A stretch of DNA of 64,000 nt, taken from assembly GCF_900070355.1 (NCBI RefSeq), contig NZ_LN849456.1, positions 2,294,001-2,358,000 on the forward strand. The letters run 5' to 3'. The stretch is from Devriesea agamarum. Its GTDB lineage: Bacteria; Actinomycetota; Actinomycetes; Actinomycetales; Dermabacteraceae. Both the position numbers and the translations under genes were made by a program. Position 1 is the first letter of the stretch. Every line of letters starts with the position of its first letter. A model generated the notes under the pieces. The model saw only the letters and a list, made by a program, of their open reading frames with translations. It searched no databases and was not told the DNA's origin. Of the stretch, positions 35,240 through 47,300 are shown piece by piece.

Positions 35240-35622
35240 GGTGTGAACTCCTCAATCGGAGAGGTTGAGGTTTGTGTGATCAGCGGTAGCTCCAGACCGG
35301 GGATCAACGACAGAGCATGGCCGGTGACTGTGACGCTGACACTCGTGGGGTTCCGACGGCTGGTCACGGTGTAGTCGCGCAAAATGCCGTTGTCTTCGGC
35401 GCGGAGCACCTCGCGGGTGACGGCGACACCGGACGGTTCGGGAGACTCATGCAGTGCGGCAGACATCGATCCGTCGTGCGCCGCATACATCGCGGTGGTT
35501 CGGGCAGAAAACCAGAAACCGCAGTGCACGACCAGCAGAATTAAGCCGAGGGCAGCGGGCAGAGTGATGGCAGCTTCGGTGGCGTTTCCGCGACTCAGCC
35601 AGGAGTATCGACGCGATGTCAT
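35236..35622 (-). CDS. TadE-like pseudopilin (short)
   Basis: 128 aa. The N-terminal segment RGNATEAAITLPAALGLILLVVHCGFWF is a pseudopilin-type helix with an acidic residue five after the processing Gly (G-N-A-T-E). The rest is a soluble domain containing one repeated Val/Thr-rich strand pattern. The 4-nt overlaps with pilin and TadE genes place it in the same operon. Probably a minor pilin. Confidence 0.72.
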   Translation of the reverse strand: MTSRRYSWLSRGNATEAAITLPAALGLILLVVHCGFWFSARTTAMYAAHDGSMSAALHESPEPSGVAVTREVLRAEDNGILRDYTVTSRRNPTSVSVTVTGHALSLIPGLELPLITQTSTSPIEEFTP

Positions 35623-35816
35623 TTGAGCTCGGCCATTTTGGTCTCGATGAACGCTTTGATCCCGGTAAGAACCACGAAGGCGAGTGCGACTCCGACCACG
35701 GCCATCAGCACGTACTCGACAGTTGAGGTTCCGAGCGAACGAGAGGTACGGGCTTTGTGGAAGTGGACCTGGATGAGCCCGGTGAGAAATGAGATGGTGC
35801 TGAGTAGCGCGGTCAT
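35619..35816 (-). CDS. Flp pilin, DUF4244-type
   Basis: 65 aa. The processing region SLGTSTVEYVLMAVVGVALAFVVLTGIKAF has Gly followed by Ser-Thr-Val-Glu-Tyr, the class IVb Flp signature (Gly then Glu5/Tyr6), and a single hydrophobic helix. This is the probable major pilin of the Tad pilus. A GAAAGG sequence precedes ATG 35816 on the minus strand. The 100-bp gap above it (35817-35916) may hold a promoter or processing site to raise pilin level. Confidence 0.82.
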   Translation of the reverse strand: MTALLSTISFLTGLIQVHFHKARTSRSLGTSTVEYVLMAVVGVALAFVVLTGIKAFIETKMAELK

Positions 35817-35916
35817 AACAGATACCTTTCGAGAGTTGTCAGGTGAGTTAGCTGGTGAGGTTCAGGCGGCTAAGTAGGTGGCGGGTTGGCTGGGTGGCGT
35901 TGTTGAGTCCGCGCAG

Positions 35917-36813
35917 CTATGACGGCACGGCGAGCTTGAGCAGGGCGGGAGCAATCAGCAGCCCAATAAAAGCCGCGGCGAGCAGGGCGACCGGGAGGCT
36001 GAGCCCTTCGGACTGAGCATTGGCCTGGGCCTGGTCATCGCGCAGGTGCCCGATCCGGACGGCATGGGCCCGCGCCCGCAGGCTTTCCCAGATCGATACG
36101 CCTTCTTCGCCGGAGAGACGGACAATGTCGGCGATCTCGTCGAGTTCTTTTAGGCCAAATTCGGCACCGAGTTCGCGCAGGTCATCCCAGGCATTGGTGC
36201 CGCGCAGCCGAGCTCGTTCAATGATTTGCCGGATGCGCAGGAACAGCTCGTTGTCACCAACCAGGGACGCATCGATCATGGCCTGGGTGGATCCGGCCCC
36301 GCCGATTTTTGCGAGCGCTATGAAGTCGATGTAGGCCGCAAGAATGCGGCTGCAGCGGTGGCGGGCGCGTGCAGCCTGTTTACGAACCGCGAGATCAGGA
36401 AGCAGGAAAAAGACGATGCCGAGTATCACCATCAGCCCTACGGTGAGGAAGGGCGGTGGGGCTAAACCGAGGATGAATGCAAAGGCACCCAAAACGATGG
36501 GAAGAAGAAATCCTAAGAAGCTGAGCAGAGCTTTGCGCCCGTAGAAGGCAGTTGAGGTCAGGCCGAGCAGGGCGAGGTCTCGGGTGGGGGTCACAATGCC
36601 TGGAAGCGAGGTGACGAGGCGTTCAATTTGCTGGCCCAGTCTGTATTCGATGGGAAGTTTGTCGCCGGTAAGGCCCGGAGCCTGCGATGCGCTGTGGCCG
36701 TCGAGATGAGATAAGGCGGCGCGTAGCTGCGGTGACGCGGGTATAGCGGCGTATATGAGCAGGGTGAGTCCGAGGCCGGCGATGGCTCCGTCTATCAAAA
36801 TGAACGCCATCAT
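35917..36813 (-). CDS. tadC: Tad pilus inner-membrane platform protein (TadC-like, T2SSF)
   Basis: 298 aa with start at ATG 36813, set by 4-nt overlap with the TadB stop. Contains an N-terminal helix, then paired helices (about 120-165) and a C-terminal helix pair; the T2SSF domain between reads AAYIDFIALAKIGGAGSTQAMIDAS and EEGVSIWESLRARA. It should form the membrane platform with TadB that couples TadA ATP hydrolysis to pilus extension. The ORF extends to 36918, but the extra residues lie inside the preceding gene. Confidence 0.87.
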   Translation of the reverse strand: MMAFILIDGAIAGLGLTLLIYAAIPASPQLRAALSHLDGHSASQAPGLTGDKLPIEYRLGQQIERLVTSLPGIVTPTRDLALLGLTSTAFYGRKALLSFLGFLLPIVLGAFAFILGLAPPPFLTVGLMVILGIVFFLLPDLAVRKQAARARHRCSRILAAYIDFIALAKIGGAGSTQAMIDASLVGDNELFLRIRQIIERARLRGTNAWDDLRELGAEFGLKELDEIADIVRLSGEEGVSIWESLRARAHAVRIGHLRDDQAQANAQSEGLSLPVALLAAAFIGLLIAPALLKLAVPS

Positions 36814-37700
36814 CGGATACTCCCGGCACAGTGCGAGGTTGATGGAGACTGGCTGATCCCGGGGCCGTGCAAAATCCGGTCGGGGATGGTTTCGGCGGTG
36901 GCGCGGTGCATCCACCACAGGGCGAATGCGAACAGCGTTATCAGTGTGACCAGGATCAGCTGCCCCAGCCCAGTGTGGAACGGGGCGACATATTCGGGGT
37001 TGAGCAGGAATTCTGTAGCGAGCACAAGAATGGCGATCAGACTGATCATGCGCGCATTGGCTCGCGGTTTCGCCCGGTCAGCTTCGATGTGTCGGCGCAT
37101 CGCGACGTCGTCGGCAATGGTTTCTGCACACCCGGTCAGCAACCGGGCAAGTCCTTGACCGCGTCGGCGCGAACCCAAAATGAGTGCGCCGACCATTAAA
37201 TCCCCGGTGGGGTCGGCGAGATCATCAGCGAACTGCCCCAGGGCGGTATCAATTGGAACCCCCGCATGTAGCCGCGCGCCGAGCAGTCCCACTTCATCTG
37301 CAATTGGTGCAGGAGCTGAGCGTTGAGAGGCGAGAATGGCCTGTTCAATGCCGGCACCGGCACCGAGAACACCCGCCATAGACCGGGTCCACTCTTCCAT
37401 GGCGTTTAACCGGGCAATGGTTGCGGTGGACGTGGAGCGGGGAATGAACTTCGGGGCGATCACGATGATGGCGGGTACCGCGATCACCGATGCGATATAC
37501 CCGGTCACCAGCCACGCTACGATCCCGCCGCCGACCGCACCGGCAGCAATCCCGGCTGATTTATTGCGTGCTGACAGTGCGATACGGCGTGGGGGACGAG
37601 TGGCCAGGTCGCGGATGCGCTGCGGGCGCACTCCAGCCCACACCGCCCAGCATCCCAGCCCTGCCATGATGACGAGCAGGGCCGCCAGAATCGGCATCAT
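36810..37700 (-). CDS. tadB: Tad pilus inner-membrane platform protein (TadB-like, T2SSF)
   Basis: 296 aa starting at ATG 37700, which overlaps the TadA stop (ATGA). Helices at the N-terminus (PILAALLVIMAGLGCWAVW) and about 55-85, then a cytoplasmic T2SSF domain (MEEWTRSMAGVLGAGAGIEQAILASQ, GARLHAGVPIDTALGQFADDL, GSRRRGQGLARLL) and two C-terminal helices. Partner of the TadC-like protein in the Flp pilus platform. Confidence 0.88.
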   Translation of the reverse strand: MMPILAALLVIMAGLGCWAVWAGVRPQRIRDLATRPPRRIALSARNKSAGIAAGAVGGGIVAWLVTGYIASVIAVPAIIVIAPKFIPRSTSTATIARLNAMEEWTRSMAGVLGAGAGIEQAILASQRSAPAPIADEVGLLGARLHAGVPIDTALGQFADDLADPTGDLMVGALILGSRRRGQGLARLLTGCAETIADDVAMRRHIEADRAKPRANARMISLIAILVLATEFLLNPEYVAPFHTGLGQLILVTLITLFAFALWWMHRATAETIPDRILHGPGISQSPSTSHCAGSIR

Positions 37701-39217
37701 CGGGATCCTCCCGCTGTTAAATACGGCTCCAGGTCGCGATACCAGACGGGCTTTGCAACGTTGACGGCGCCGTGCGGGGAATAGGTCCACAGCCCGGTGG
37801 TGGCGACAGCGCCGTTTTCCCCTGGTTCGTAGCTGTTGACGGCGGTCACGCGGCGCTGTGGTGAGGCGAGGCCATCGGGTCCGACGACGCGAACCACGTC
37901 AACGAATACGGCGAGGTCGATATTTTCGGCGACTTGGCGTCGCGCGAAATCTTCGGTCACTCTGCCGTCTTTGCGGGCGAGGGTGACAATCCGACCGGGA
38001 ATAGCGCAGGGGCTTTTCGCGTGGATGGTGGACAGGCTTCCCGAACCGGTTTGCATGGCCTCAAACATGGAGATCACTTCGGGCCCCAGAATTTCGCCGA
38101 CGATGAGTCGGTCGAGGTTCATCCGGAAGGTGTCGCGTGCCAGGTCGTCCATGGTGATTTCGCCGATGGGGCGCCCCTGCGCGTCTTTTTCGTCGCTTCC
38201 CGGCACCGCCTCTAAGGCGATGAGGCGTCGGTGACGGTCGTGTCCGAGCAGATCCAGATGCAGTTCAAAGGTAGATTCCAGGGTTGCGATTTTCTCCCAG
38301 GGATCAATTTCGTTGATGAGTGCCCGTAGCAGTGTGGTTTTTCCGGCCCCTTGGGCCCCGCCCACGATGATGGATTTACGGGCCTTCACTGCGGCGCGCA
38401 GGAAGTCGGCGAGGTCGGCGGGCATCACATCGAGTTCCACCAGGCTGTTGAGGTCGACATCGATGAGCCGGTGCACTCTGATGGTGGCGCACGGGGGATC
38501 GACGATCCAGCCGGTTGCTTGAAGGCGCGCACGCGGGCCGAGGCTCATGTGCAGTCGGGGGTGTGCCGGGTCAAAACTTTTACCCTGCTGGGTTGCGAAG
38601 AATGCCAGGGTGGAGAGCAGTTCGTCATTGCTGTCGGCGATGGGCTCAGACTGTCCGAAGACGTTTCCGACGCGTTGAATGAGCACGTCATCCGAGCCGT
38701 ATATCTCGATGTTTTCGATGGTGGGGTCATCGAGCAGGGGTTGAAGCCGCCCGAAGCCGAACAGGCTTTCCATGACTGCTCGGCAGATGTCTCGTCGTTG
38801 CGCATTTGTCCACGACGGCAGGCCCCGGTCAATCCGATCTTGGTCGTGATCGGAGATATAGCCGGTGGTCAGATGCATGGCGCGTGCACGGTGGCTATCG
38901 GGGTCCAGCCCGTCGTCGACGTTGAGGGCTAGTGCTTGGGCAACCTTTGATCGAAGATCGGTCACCGCTGCCCAGGTGTCGCGATCCAGCATGGTGGAGG
39001 AGCTGGCCTGGCCCGCGTCGGCTGAGCGCGGTCGCCCCAGGTGGGTTGAGCATGATCGCTTATTGTCGGTGTTTGGTTGGTCAGGGCCATCCCGGTCTGG
39101 GCGGTGGGGTAACCAGGCGTGATGATTGTGCGGCTCAGCGGTGCGGCTTAGCTGGTTTGCACACGCTTCGCTAAGGGGGAGGTCGGAGAAGAGCGGAAGG
39201 TGCTGAGGCTGCGTCAT
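37697..39217 (-). CDS. tadA: Tad pilus assembly ATPase (TadA/CpaF)
   Basis: 506 aa. Walker A GGAQGAGKTTLLRAL is near residues 285-297, followed by an Asp box-like ATLESTFELHL, Walker B region RLIVGEILGPEVISMFEAMQTG and the His-box STIHAKSP, all typical of CpaF/TadA secretion ATPases. The N-terminal ~90 residues are low-complexity and poorly conserved. It powers Flp pilus assembly at the inner membrane. The ATG overlaps the CpaE-like gene's stop by 4 nt. Confidence 0.93.
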   Translation of the reverse strand: MTQPQHLPLFSDLPLSEACANQLSRTAEPHNHHAWLPHRPDRDGPDQPNTDNKRSCSTHLGRPRSADAGQASSSTMLDRDTWAAVTDLRSKVAQALALNVDDGLDPDSHRARAMHLTTGYISDHDQDRIDRGLPSWTNAQRRDICRAVMESLFGFGRLQPLLDDPTIENIEIYGSDDVLIQRVGNVFGQSEPIADSNDELLSTLAFFATQQGKSFDPAHPRLHMSLGPRARLQATGWIVDPPCATIRVHRLIDVDLNSLVELDVMPADLADFLRAAVKARKSIIVGGAQGAGKTTLLRALINEIDPWEKIATLESTFELHLDLLGHDRHRRLIALEAVPGSDEKDAQGRPIGEITMDDLARDTFRMNLDRLIVGEILGPEVISMFEAMQTGSGSLSTIHAKSPCAIPGRIVTLARKDGRVTEDFARRQVAENIDLAVFVDVVRVVGPDGLASPQRRVTAVNSYEPGENGAVATTGLWTYSPHGAVNVAKPVWYRDLEPYLTAGGSR

Positions 39218-39996
39218 GAGATTTCCCCGGCCAGAAGAGTCCGCCTGGTGGTGGCTGTTTTGTATGCGAGCGAGGCGAGACGATGGATGGATTTCAGGTG
39301 TCGGCTGGACTCGAAATTGCGTGGGCGCGGGCTACCCGATGAAAGATGCATAGCTGTTTTCGGGCTCCACGGCACCGTCCCCAGGAGCGGCCTTTTGATC
39401 GTGGCTCGGGTTTCACGGGCGCTGTAGGTTCCGGGCGCATCGACGGCGACCAGGTGCAGCGACGGGATAGTGGTGTCCTGGTCGGCAGTATCAGTTCGAT
39501 GTGCAAGGGCTGCCCGGACCGCCATCACGGAGGGAATGGTGGGGCGCAGCAGAAGCATCGAAAGGTCGGCGCTGTGCAGTAACGCGGTGGCGCAATAGGG
39601 TGCATGGAGCCGACCGAGGTCGGCGATGACATCGATTCCGGCGCGGTCGAGTTCACGGAACGCGAATCCGAGCATGTCCCATCGAGTGGCCAGTGCCCGG
39701 CCCTGCAGAGGATTGAGCAGCCCCGGGATGACCCGTCGGATGCGGTCCTGTTCACCGGTGAGCGGAATGGACTGATGAAGAAGCTGCTCTTCTAGGTCAG
39801 GACCGGGAAGAAAGTCGATGAGGGTGGCAGTGGGAGCGATACGACCGGCGAAATATCCGGCGAGGGTGGGCGAATATCCCACGGTGTCTGCTTCCACCAA
39901 AATCGCGTCACGAGGCCAGGTGAGAGCGAGTGCGAGTGCCGTGGTGGAGACGCCGGGCGATCCGTGAGCCGAGCACAGTGCGTAGAGCATGGTCAT
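39214..39996 (-). CDS. CpaE/MinD-like Tad locus protein lacking a canonical Walker lysine
   Basis: 260 aa. The opening MLYALCSAHGSPGVSTTALALALTW has the shape of a ParA/MinD deviant Walker A (KGGxGKT), but the usual Lys positions are His/Ser (HGSPGVSTT), so ATP binding is doubtful. Later blocks (DVIADLGRLHAPYCATALLHSADLSMLLLRP) match the Walker B and dimer region of the family. In Tad loci this protein (CpaE/TadZ type) localises the pilus machine to the pole. Overlaps both neighbours by 4 nt. Confidence 0.78.
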   Translation of the reverse strand: MTMLYALCSAHGSPGVSTTALALALTWPRDAILVEADTVGYSPTLAGYFAGRIAPTATLIDFLPGPDLEEQLLHQSIPLTGEQDRIRRVIPGLLNPLQGRALATRWDMLGFAFRELDRAGIDVIADLGRLHAPYCATALLHSADLSMLLLRPTIPSVMAVRAALAHRTDTADQDTTIPSLHLVAVDAPGTYSARETRATIKRPLLGTVPWSPKTAMHLSSGSPRPRNFESSRHLKSIHRLASLAYKTATTRRTLLAGEIS

Positions 39997-40745
39997 TTCT
40001 CCCGCGACATGACGGCGAGCCCAATGCGCCCGGATGCCGAGAGTGAGGTCACGGCGTGAATATCCTGGCTGGACACAATGACTTGGATGGCGATGGTGCC
40101 GCGCGGGCTCGCTGATCCGACGCGAAGCACCGTCGCGTCAATCTGGCTGTCCGTGCTCGAATCGGGGCTGTCGCTGACTGGGTCGCTGTTGGGGCGCGGG
40201 GTGCTGAGCAGGCAGATTTTGTCGCCGGGAACGATGCTGTCGACGGGGACCTGGGCGCTGTTGAACTCAATGGAGATAATGGCTTTTCCGGCCTCGGGAA
40301 GATCGGTAGCGGATACCTGGCTCGGACTGAGGATGCTTCCGCGGGGAATTGTGCTGGTGGCGTGCCGACCGATGAGTGAGGTGAGGGAGGAAGCCTCCAC
40401 TCGTTTAACGCCCGGGGGCAGGTTGACGGTGGTTTCGGCGAGATCTTTGCGGGTGATTGTCTGGCCCCACGCGATGTCGTGGGTGCTCACCACAACTTTT
40501 TCGGTGGCCGACAGCTGGTTCGCGATCCACCAGGCCCCGACGGCGCAGACAGCGATGAGTGCGATCCCGAGTGCAATCAGAGATGGACGCCGCCGCGAGG
40601 GAAGCGGCTGGGCGAGGGTTTGTGGGGTGGCGGGGCTTTGTGGGGTGGCGGGGGTGGAGTACGCCGACTTAGGCCCGGGTGCGGATGGTGACGATGAGTG
40701 CGCATCCGGGGGTGCGGTGCTGGTTTTCTTAGCGCGCAGCGTCAT
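39993..40745 (-). CDS. CpaB/RcpC-like SAF-domain protein
   Basis: 250 aa, first gene of the Tad operon. A Pro/Ser-rich cytoplasmic N-terminus (about 1-52), one helix (IALGIALIAVCAVGAWWIA), then a SAF domain: VVVSTHDIAWGQTITRKDL, IPRGSILSPSQV and IEFNSAQVPVDSIVPGDKICL. CpaB proteins are needed for secretion or stabilisation of Flp pili. The ATG follows AGAAAGAAA. The 256-bp gap upstream (40746-41001) has an AT-rich CCCTATAAAGGG near 40885, which might serve the promoter on the minus strand. Confidence 0.8.
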   Translation of the reverse strand: MTLRAKKTSTAPPDAHSSSPSAPGPKSAYSTPATPQSPATPQTLAQPLPSRRRPSLIALGIALIAVCAVGAWWIANQLSATEKVVVSTHDIAWGQTITRKDLAETTVNLPPGVKRVEASSLTSLIGRHATSTIPRGSILSPSQVSATDLPEAGKAIISIEFNSAQVPVDSIVPGDKICLLSTPRPNSDPVSDSPDSSTDSQIDATVLRVGSASPRGTIAIQVIVSSQDIHAVTSLSASGRIGLAVMSREK

Positions 40746-41001
40746 GGTGTTTCTTTCTGGACGCGGCTGGCTCGTTACCGTCGCGGTGCGTTCGAGTGCA
40801 TGCGCGAGGTGGCCTGGTGGTCGTGTCCGTTCTCAGGTGGCCCCTGGAGGGGTGGACGAGAGCGATGCTAGACCCAGAAAGCCCTATAAAGGGTGTTGCG
40901 GAAGAAACTGTGGATAACCCAGTGAGGGGTCCATAACGTGCTGGTCGCGCTGGATGTGGTGGCCGTTCGGCGGTCTAAACCTGCTGATGCCGATGCGGGT
41001 C

Positions 41002-43990
<2,989 letters not shown>

Positions 43991-44252
43991 CGGGCAGGTG
44001 CCGCGTGAGATTGGACTAGTACGGGTCGGGCGACGAATGGGTTAACGCTGGGTTATTGGGGTGAATGTTCTGAGGTAATTCGGATCGATAAACAATGAGA
44101 TAGCCGATATTCCCTTGCGGTGCCATGTAGAAGTATCGTGCGGGAATGTCCAGAGGTTAATTCACCTTTCATCTATGGCCGGCGCATGGCGGATGGCTGA
44201 ATGTCATAGGTTCGTGATGATATGGAGCGGGCGTTGACGCAAGGGCCCCGGC

Positions 44253-44320
44253 GCATGGTGGATCAACTCGCATGGTGGGTCCACCCGGATTGTGAATCCA
44301 GGTGCACGGTGGATCCATCG
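44253..44320 (+). repeat. Four tandem 17-bp repeats upstream of the RND transporter
   Basis: Units begin at 44253, 44270, 44287 and 44304. Units 1, 2 and 4 start GCATGGTGGATC, GCATGGTGGGTC and GCACGGTGGATC; unit 3 (GGATTGTGAATC) matches 9 of 12. The array ends 65 bp before the ATG at 44385, in a 394-bp gap (43991-44384) with no other supported feature. It could be a regulator-binding cluster. Confidence 0.6.
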
Positions 44321-44384
44321 GTGTCGCGCTACCTTGCCCGTCGATCGCCCCTGGACTGCCTGTCTCCGACCGGAACGGAATCTG

Positions 44385-47300
44385 ATGAAGTTACTTGCCA
44401 ACGTGAGCTTGAAGAACCGGTCCTTCATCGCACTGGTGTGTGTGGTGGTCTCGATTCTTGGCGCGTACGCGATGACGACCTTGAGGCAGGAACTCATTCC
44501 GTCGCTGGATCTTCCACAGATTCGGATCGTCACCTCGCAGTCTGGCGCGTCGGCGGAGCAGATCGAACAGAAGATTTCGGCGCCGATTGAACAGGCCGTA
44601 CGCGGGCTGGAAAACGTCGACAGTACCTCCTCGACGTCCCGATCCGGTGTTTCGATGGTTACGGTTGAGCTGACCTATGGAACCGATGTCGCCCGCAGTG
44701 CCAATAAGGTGGATGCCGCGATTGGGCGGTTAAAGGATCGCTTGCCGGAGGGAGTCGATCCGCAGGTGATTGCCGGTGGGGCCTCGGAGATTCCGGCCCT
44801 GGTAACCGCCGTATCCTCCGACTCCGACCAGGGGCAGCTGGCCGATCGTCTGCGCACCACCGTGGTACCCGCTTTGGAAAAACTCGACGGCGTCTCTTCT
44901 GTGGTGCTGGCCGGAGCCCCCACCAAAATTGTGCGCGTCATTCCTCAACAGGAGAAACTCACCGCCTCAGGGTTGACGGTTTCCGATGTCGAGAACGCAA
45001 TTAAAAATGCTGGCTCATCGCTCCCCGGCGGCACCGTCACCCGTGGCAACCAGGCGCTGGATGTCACCATCGGCAAGGACTTTTCATCGCTGGACCAGCT
45101 GCGAACGCTCATGGTGACGCCCTCAGCCCCGGCTGCCACCCCTCCCCCCAAGGCAGGCCGGGCGCAAACGCTGAGCCGCAACACAGTGCAACGCAAACCG
45201 GTGCAGCTGTCGTCCGTGGCGAGCGTGGAACACGTCGAAAAGGACGCAACCTCGATTAGCCGTACCAACGGGCGTGAATCACTGGTGTTGGTGGTGACCG
45301 CTGAGGCAAATGGCAATGTCGTCGACGTATCCAAGGAAGTCAGTCAGAAGCTCGATGATCTGTTGCCGACCGTGGGTGGAAACGCGCACAGTGACGTCGT
45401 ATTCGACCAGGCCCCATTTATTCGGCAATCCATTGACTCGCTCGCCACAGAAGGTCTGCTCGGTCTGGGTTTCGCCATTGTGGTGATCCTGCTGTTCTTG
45501 CTCTCGGTGCGATCCACCCTCGTGACCGCCATTTCGATTCCACTCAGTGTGCTCATGGCATTCCTGGGCATGCTGGTCTTCGGGTACACGCTCAATATGC
45601 TCACCCTGGCCGCCCTGACCATTTCCATCGGGCGGGTGGTGGATGACTCGATCGTGGTGATCGAGAACATTAAGCGGCACCTGACCTACGGCGAACCGAA
45701 GATGCAGGCGGTGGTCGCGGCGGTGAAGGAAGTCGCCGGAGCTGTCACGTCCTCAACCCTGGCAACCGTAATCGTGTTCCTGCCGATCGCCGTCGTCACC
45801 GGTATGGCCGGCGAGCTGTTCAGACCGTTCTCGCTGACCGTGGCCATTGCCATGCTGTCGTCGCTGTTCGTGTCACTGACGATTGTTCCGGTGCTCGCCT
45901 TCTGGTTCCTTAAAGGCAACTACGGGAAAGATCCTCGGGAAACCGCGGCAATCCGAGACCGGGCGGAGCAGCGCGAAGAACGCAGTATCTTGCACCGGCT
46001 CTATTCACCAGTGCTGCGAGTTACCCAGGCGCACCGGATCGTGACGATTCTGGTGTCGATAGCGATTGTGGTCGGCACCGGATTCCTATTCCCGCTGATG
46101 ACGCTGAACTTCCTCGGTGACTCTGGGCAGAATCTTGCCTCCTTCTCGCAAACTCTGCCCAACGGCACCAGTTTGAAAGAATCATCAGAAAAAGCTGCTG
46201 AGGCAGAGAAAGCGCTGCTGGGCATCGACGGTGTGACGACAGTGCAAACCACCATCGGTGCGGGCCAATTCAGCACCGGTGGTCAGCCGAACGAAATCAC
46301 CTATGCGATCACCACGAAGGATGACGCTGACCAAGAGGCCTTGCGCCATCGCATTGATGACACGTTGAAATCTCTGCCCGACCATGGCGATATCTCTATG
46401 CAGGCCTCCGGAGGCCCCGGCGGCGCATCCACGGTCAATATTGATATCACCGGGCCGACCGCTACCGCGCGACGCGATGCAAATGACTTGATCATGGATC
46501 AGCTGGCGAATCCTCCGGCGAGTGTGTCGCAGGTGACTAGCGATCTGACCGCTGACCAGCCCGCCGTGGTGATCAGTGTGAAATCGAAGGAGGCCGCCGC
46601 TCGCGGCTTAACCGAGTCCGCCATTGTGGGGCTAGTAGCTCAGGAACTGAACCCGTCCTCCATCGGAAAAGTGTCCCTGGATGGTACCGACACGGATATT
46701 TACGTCGCCGGTGACACCAAGCCTGTGACCCTGAACGATCTGACGAAACTCTCCATCGCAGGCGTCCCGCTGACTGACCTCGCAACCATCGAAGAACGCA
46801 ATGTGGTGCCGGAGCTGTCTACCAAGAACACGCAAGCTACGGTCACCATTGCTCTGACCCCGGCAGGGCAGGACGTCGGTGCGGTGATGAAGGTGGCGCA
46901 GGATTCGATTGACGCTGTCAAACTTCCCGACGGTGCCAGGGCGAGCGTGGGCGGCGCCGCAGACGACATCTCCCAGACCTTCGGCCAGATTGGTATCGCG
47001 ATTCTCGCCGCAATTTTGCTGGTGTACGTGCTGTTGGTGTGGATCTTTAAGTCTCTGGTGCAGCCGCTGATTCTGCTGGTTTCGATTCCCTTTGCGGCAA
47101 CCGGTGCGTTCGGCCTGCTGGTGTTGACTAACACCCCGCTGGGCTTGCCCTCCATGATCGGCCTGTTGATGCTGATCGGTATCGTCGTGACCAACGCAAT
47201 TGTTTTGGTTGATCTGGTCAACCAATATCGACGTGACGGGATGCCGCTCGACGAGGCCATTCGCAGCGGTGCGAGGCGACGACTTCGCCCGATTTTGATG

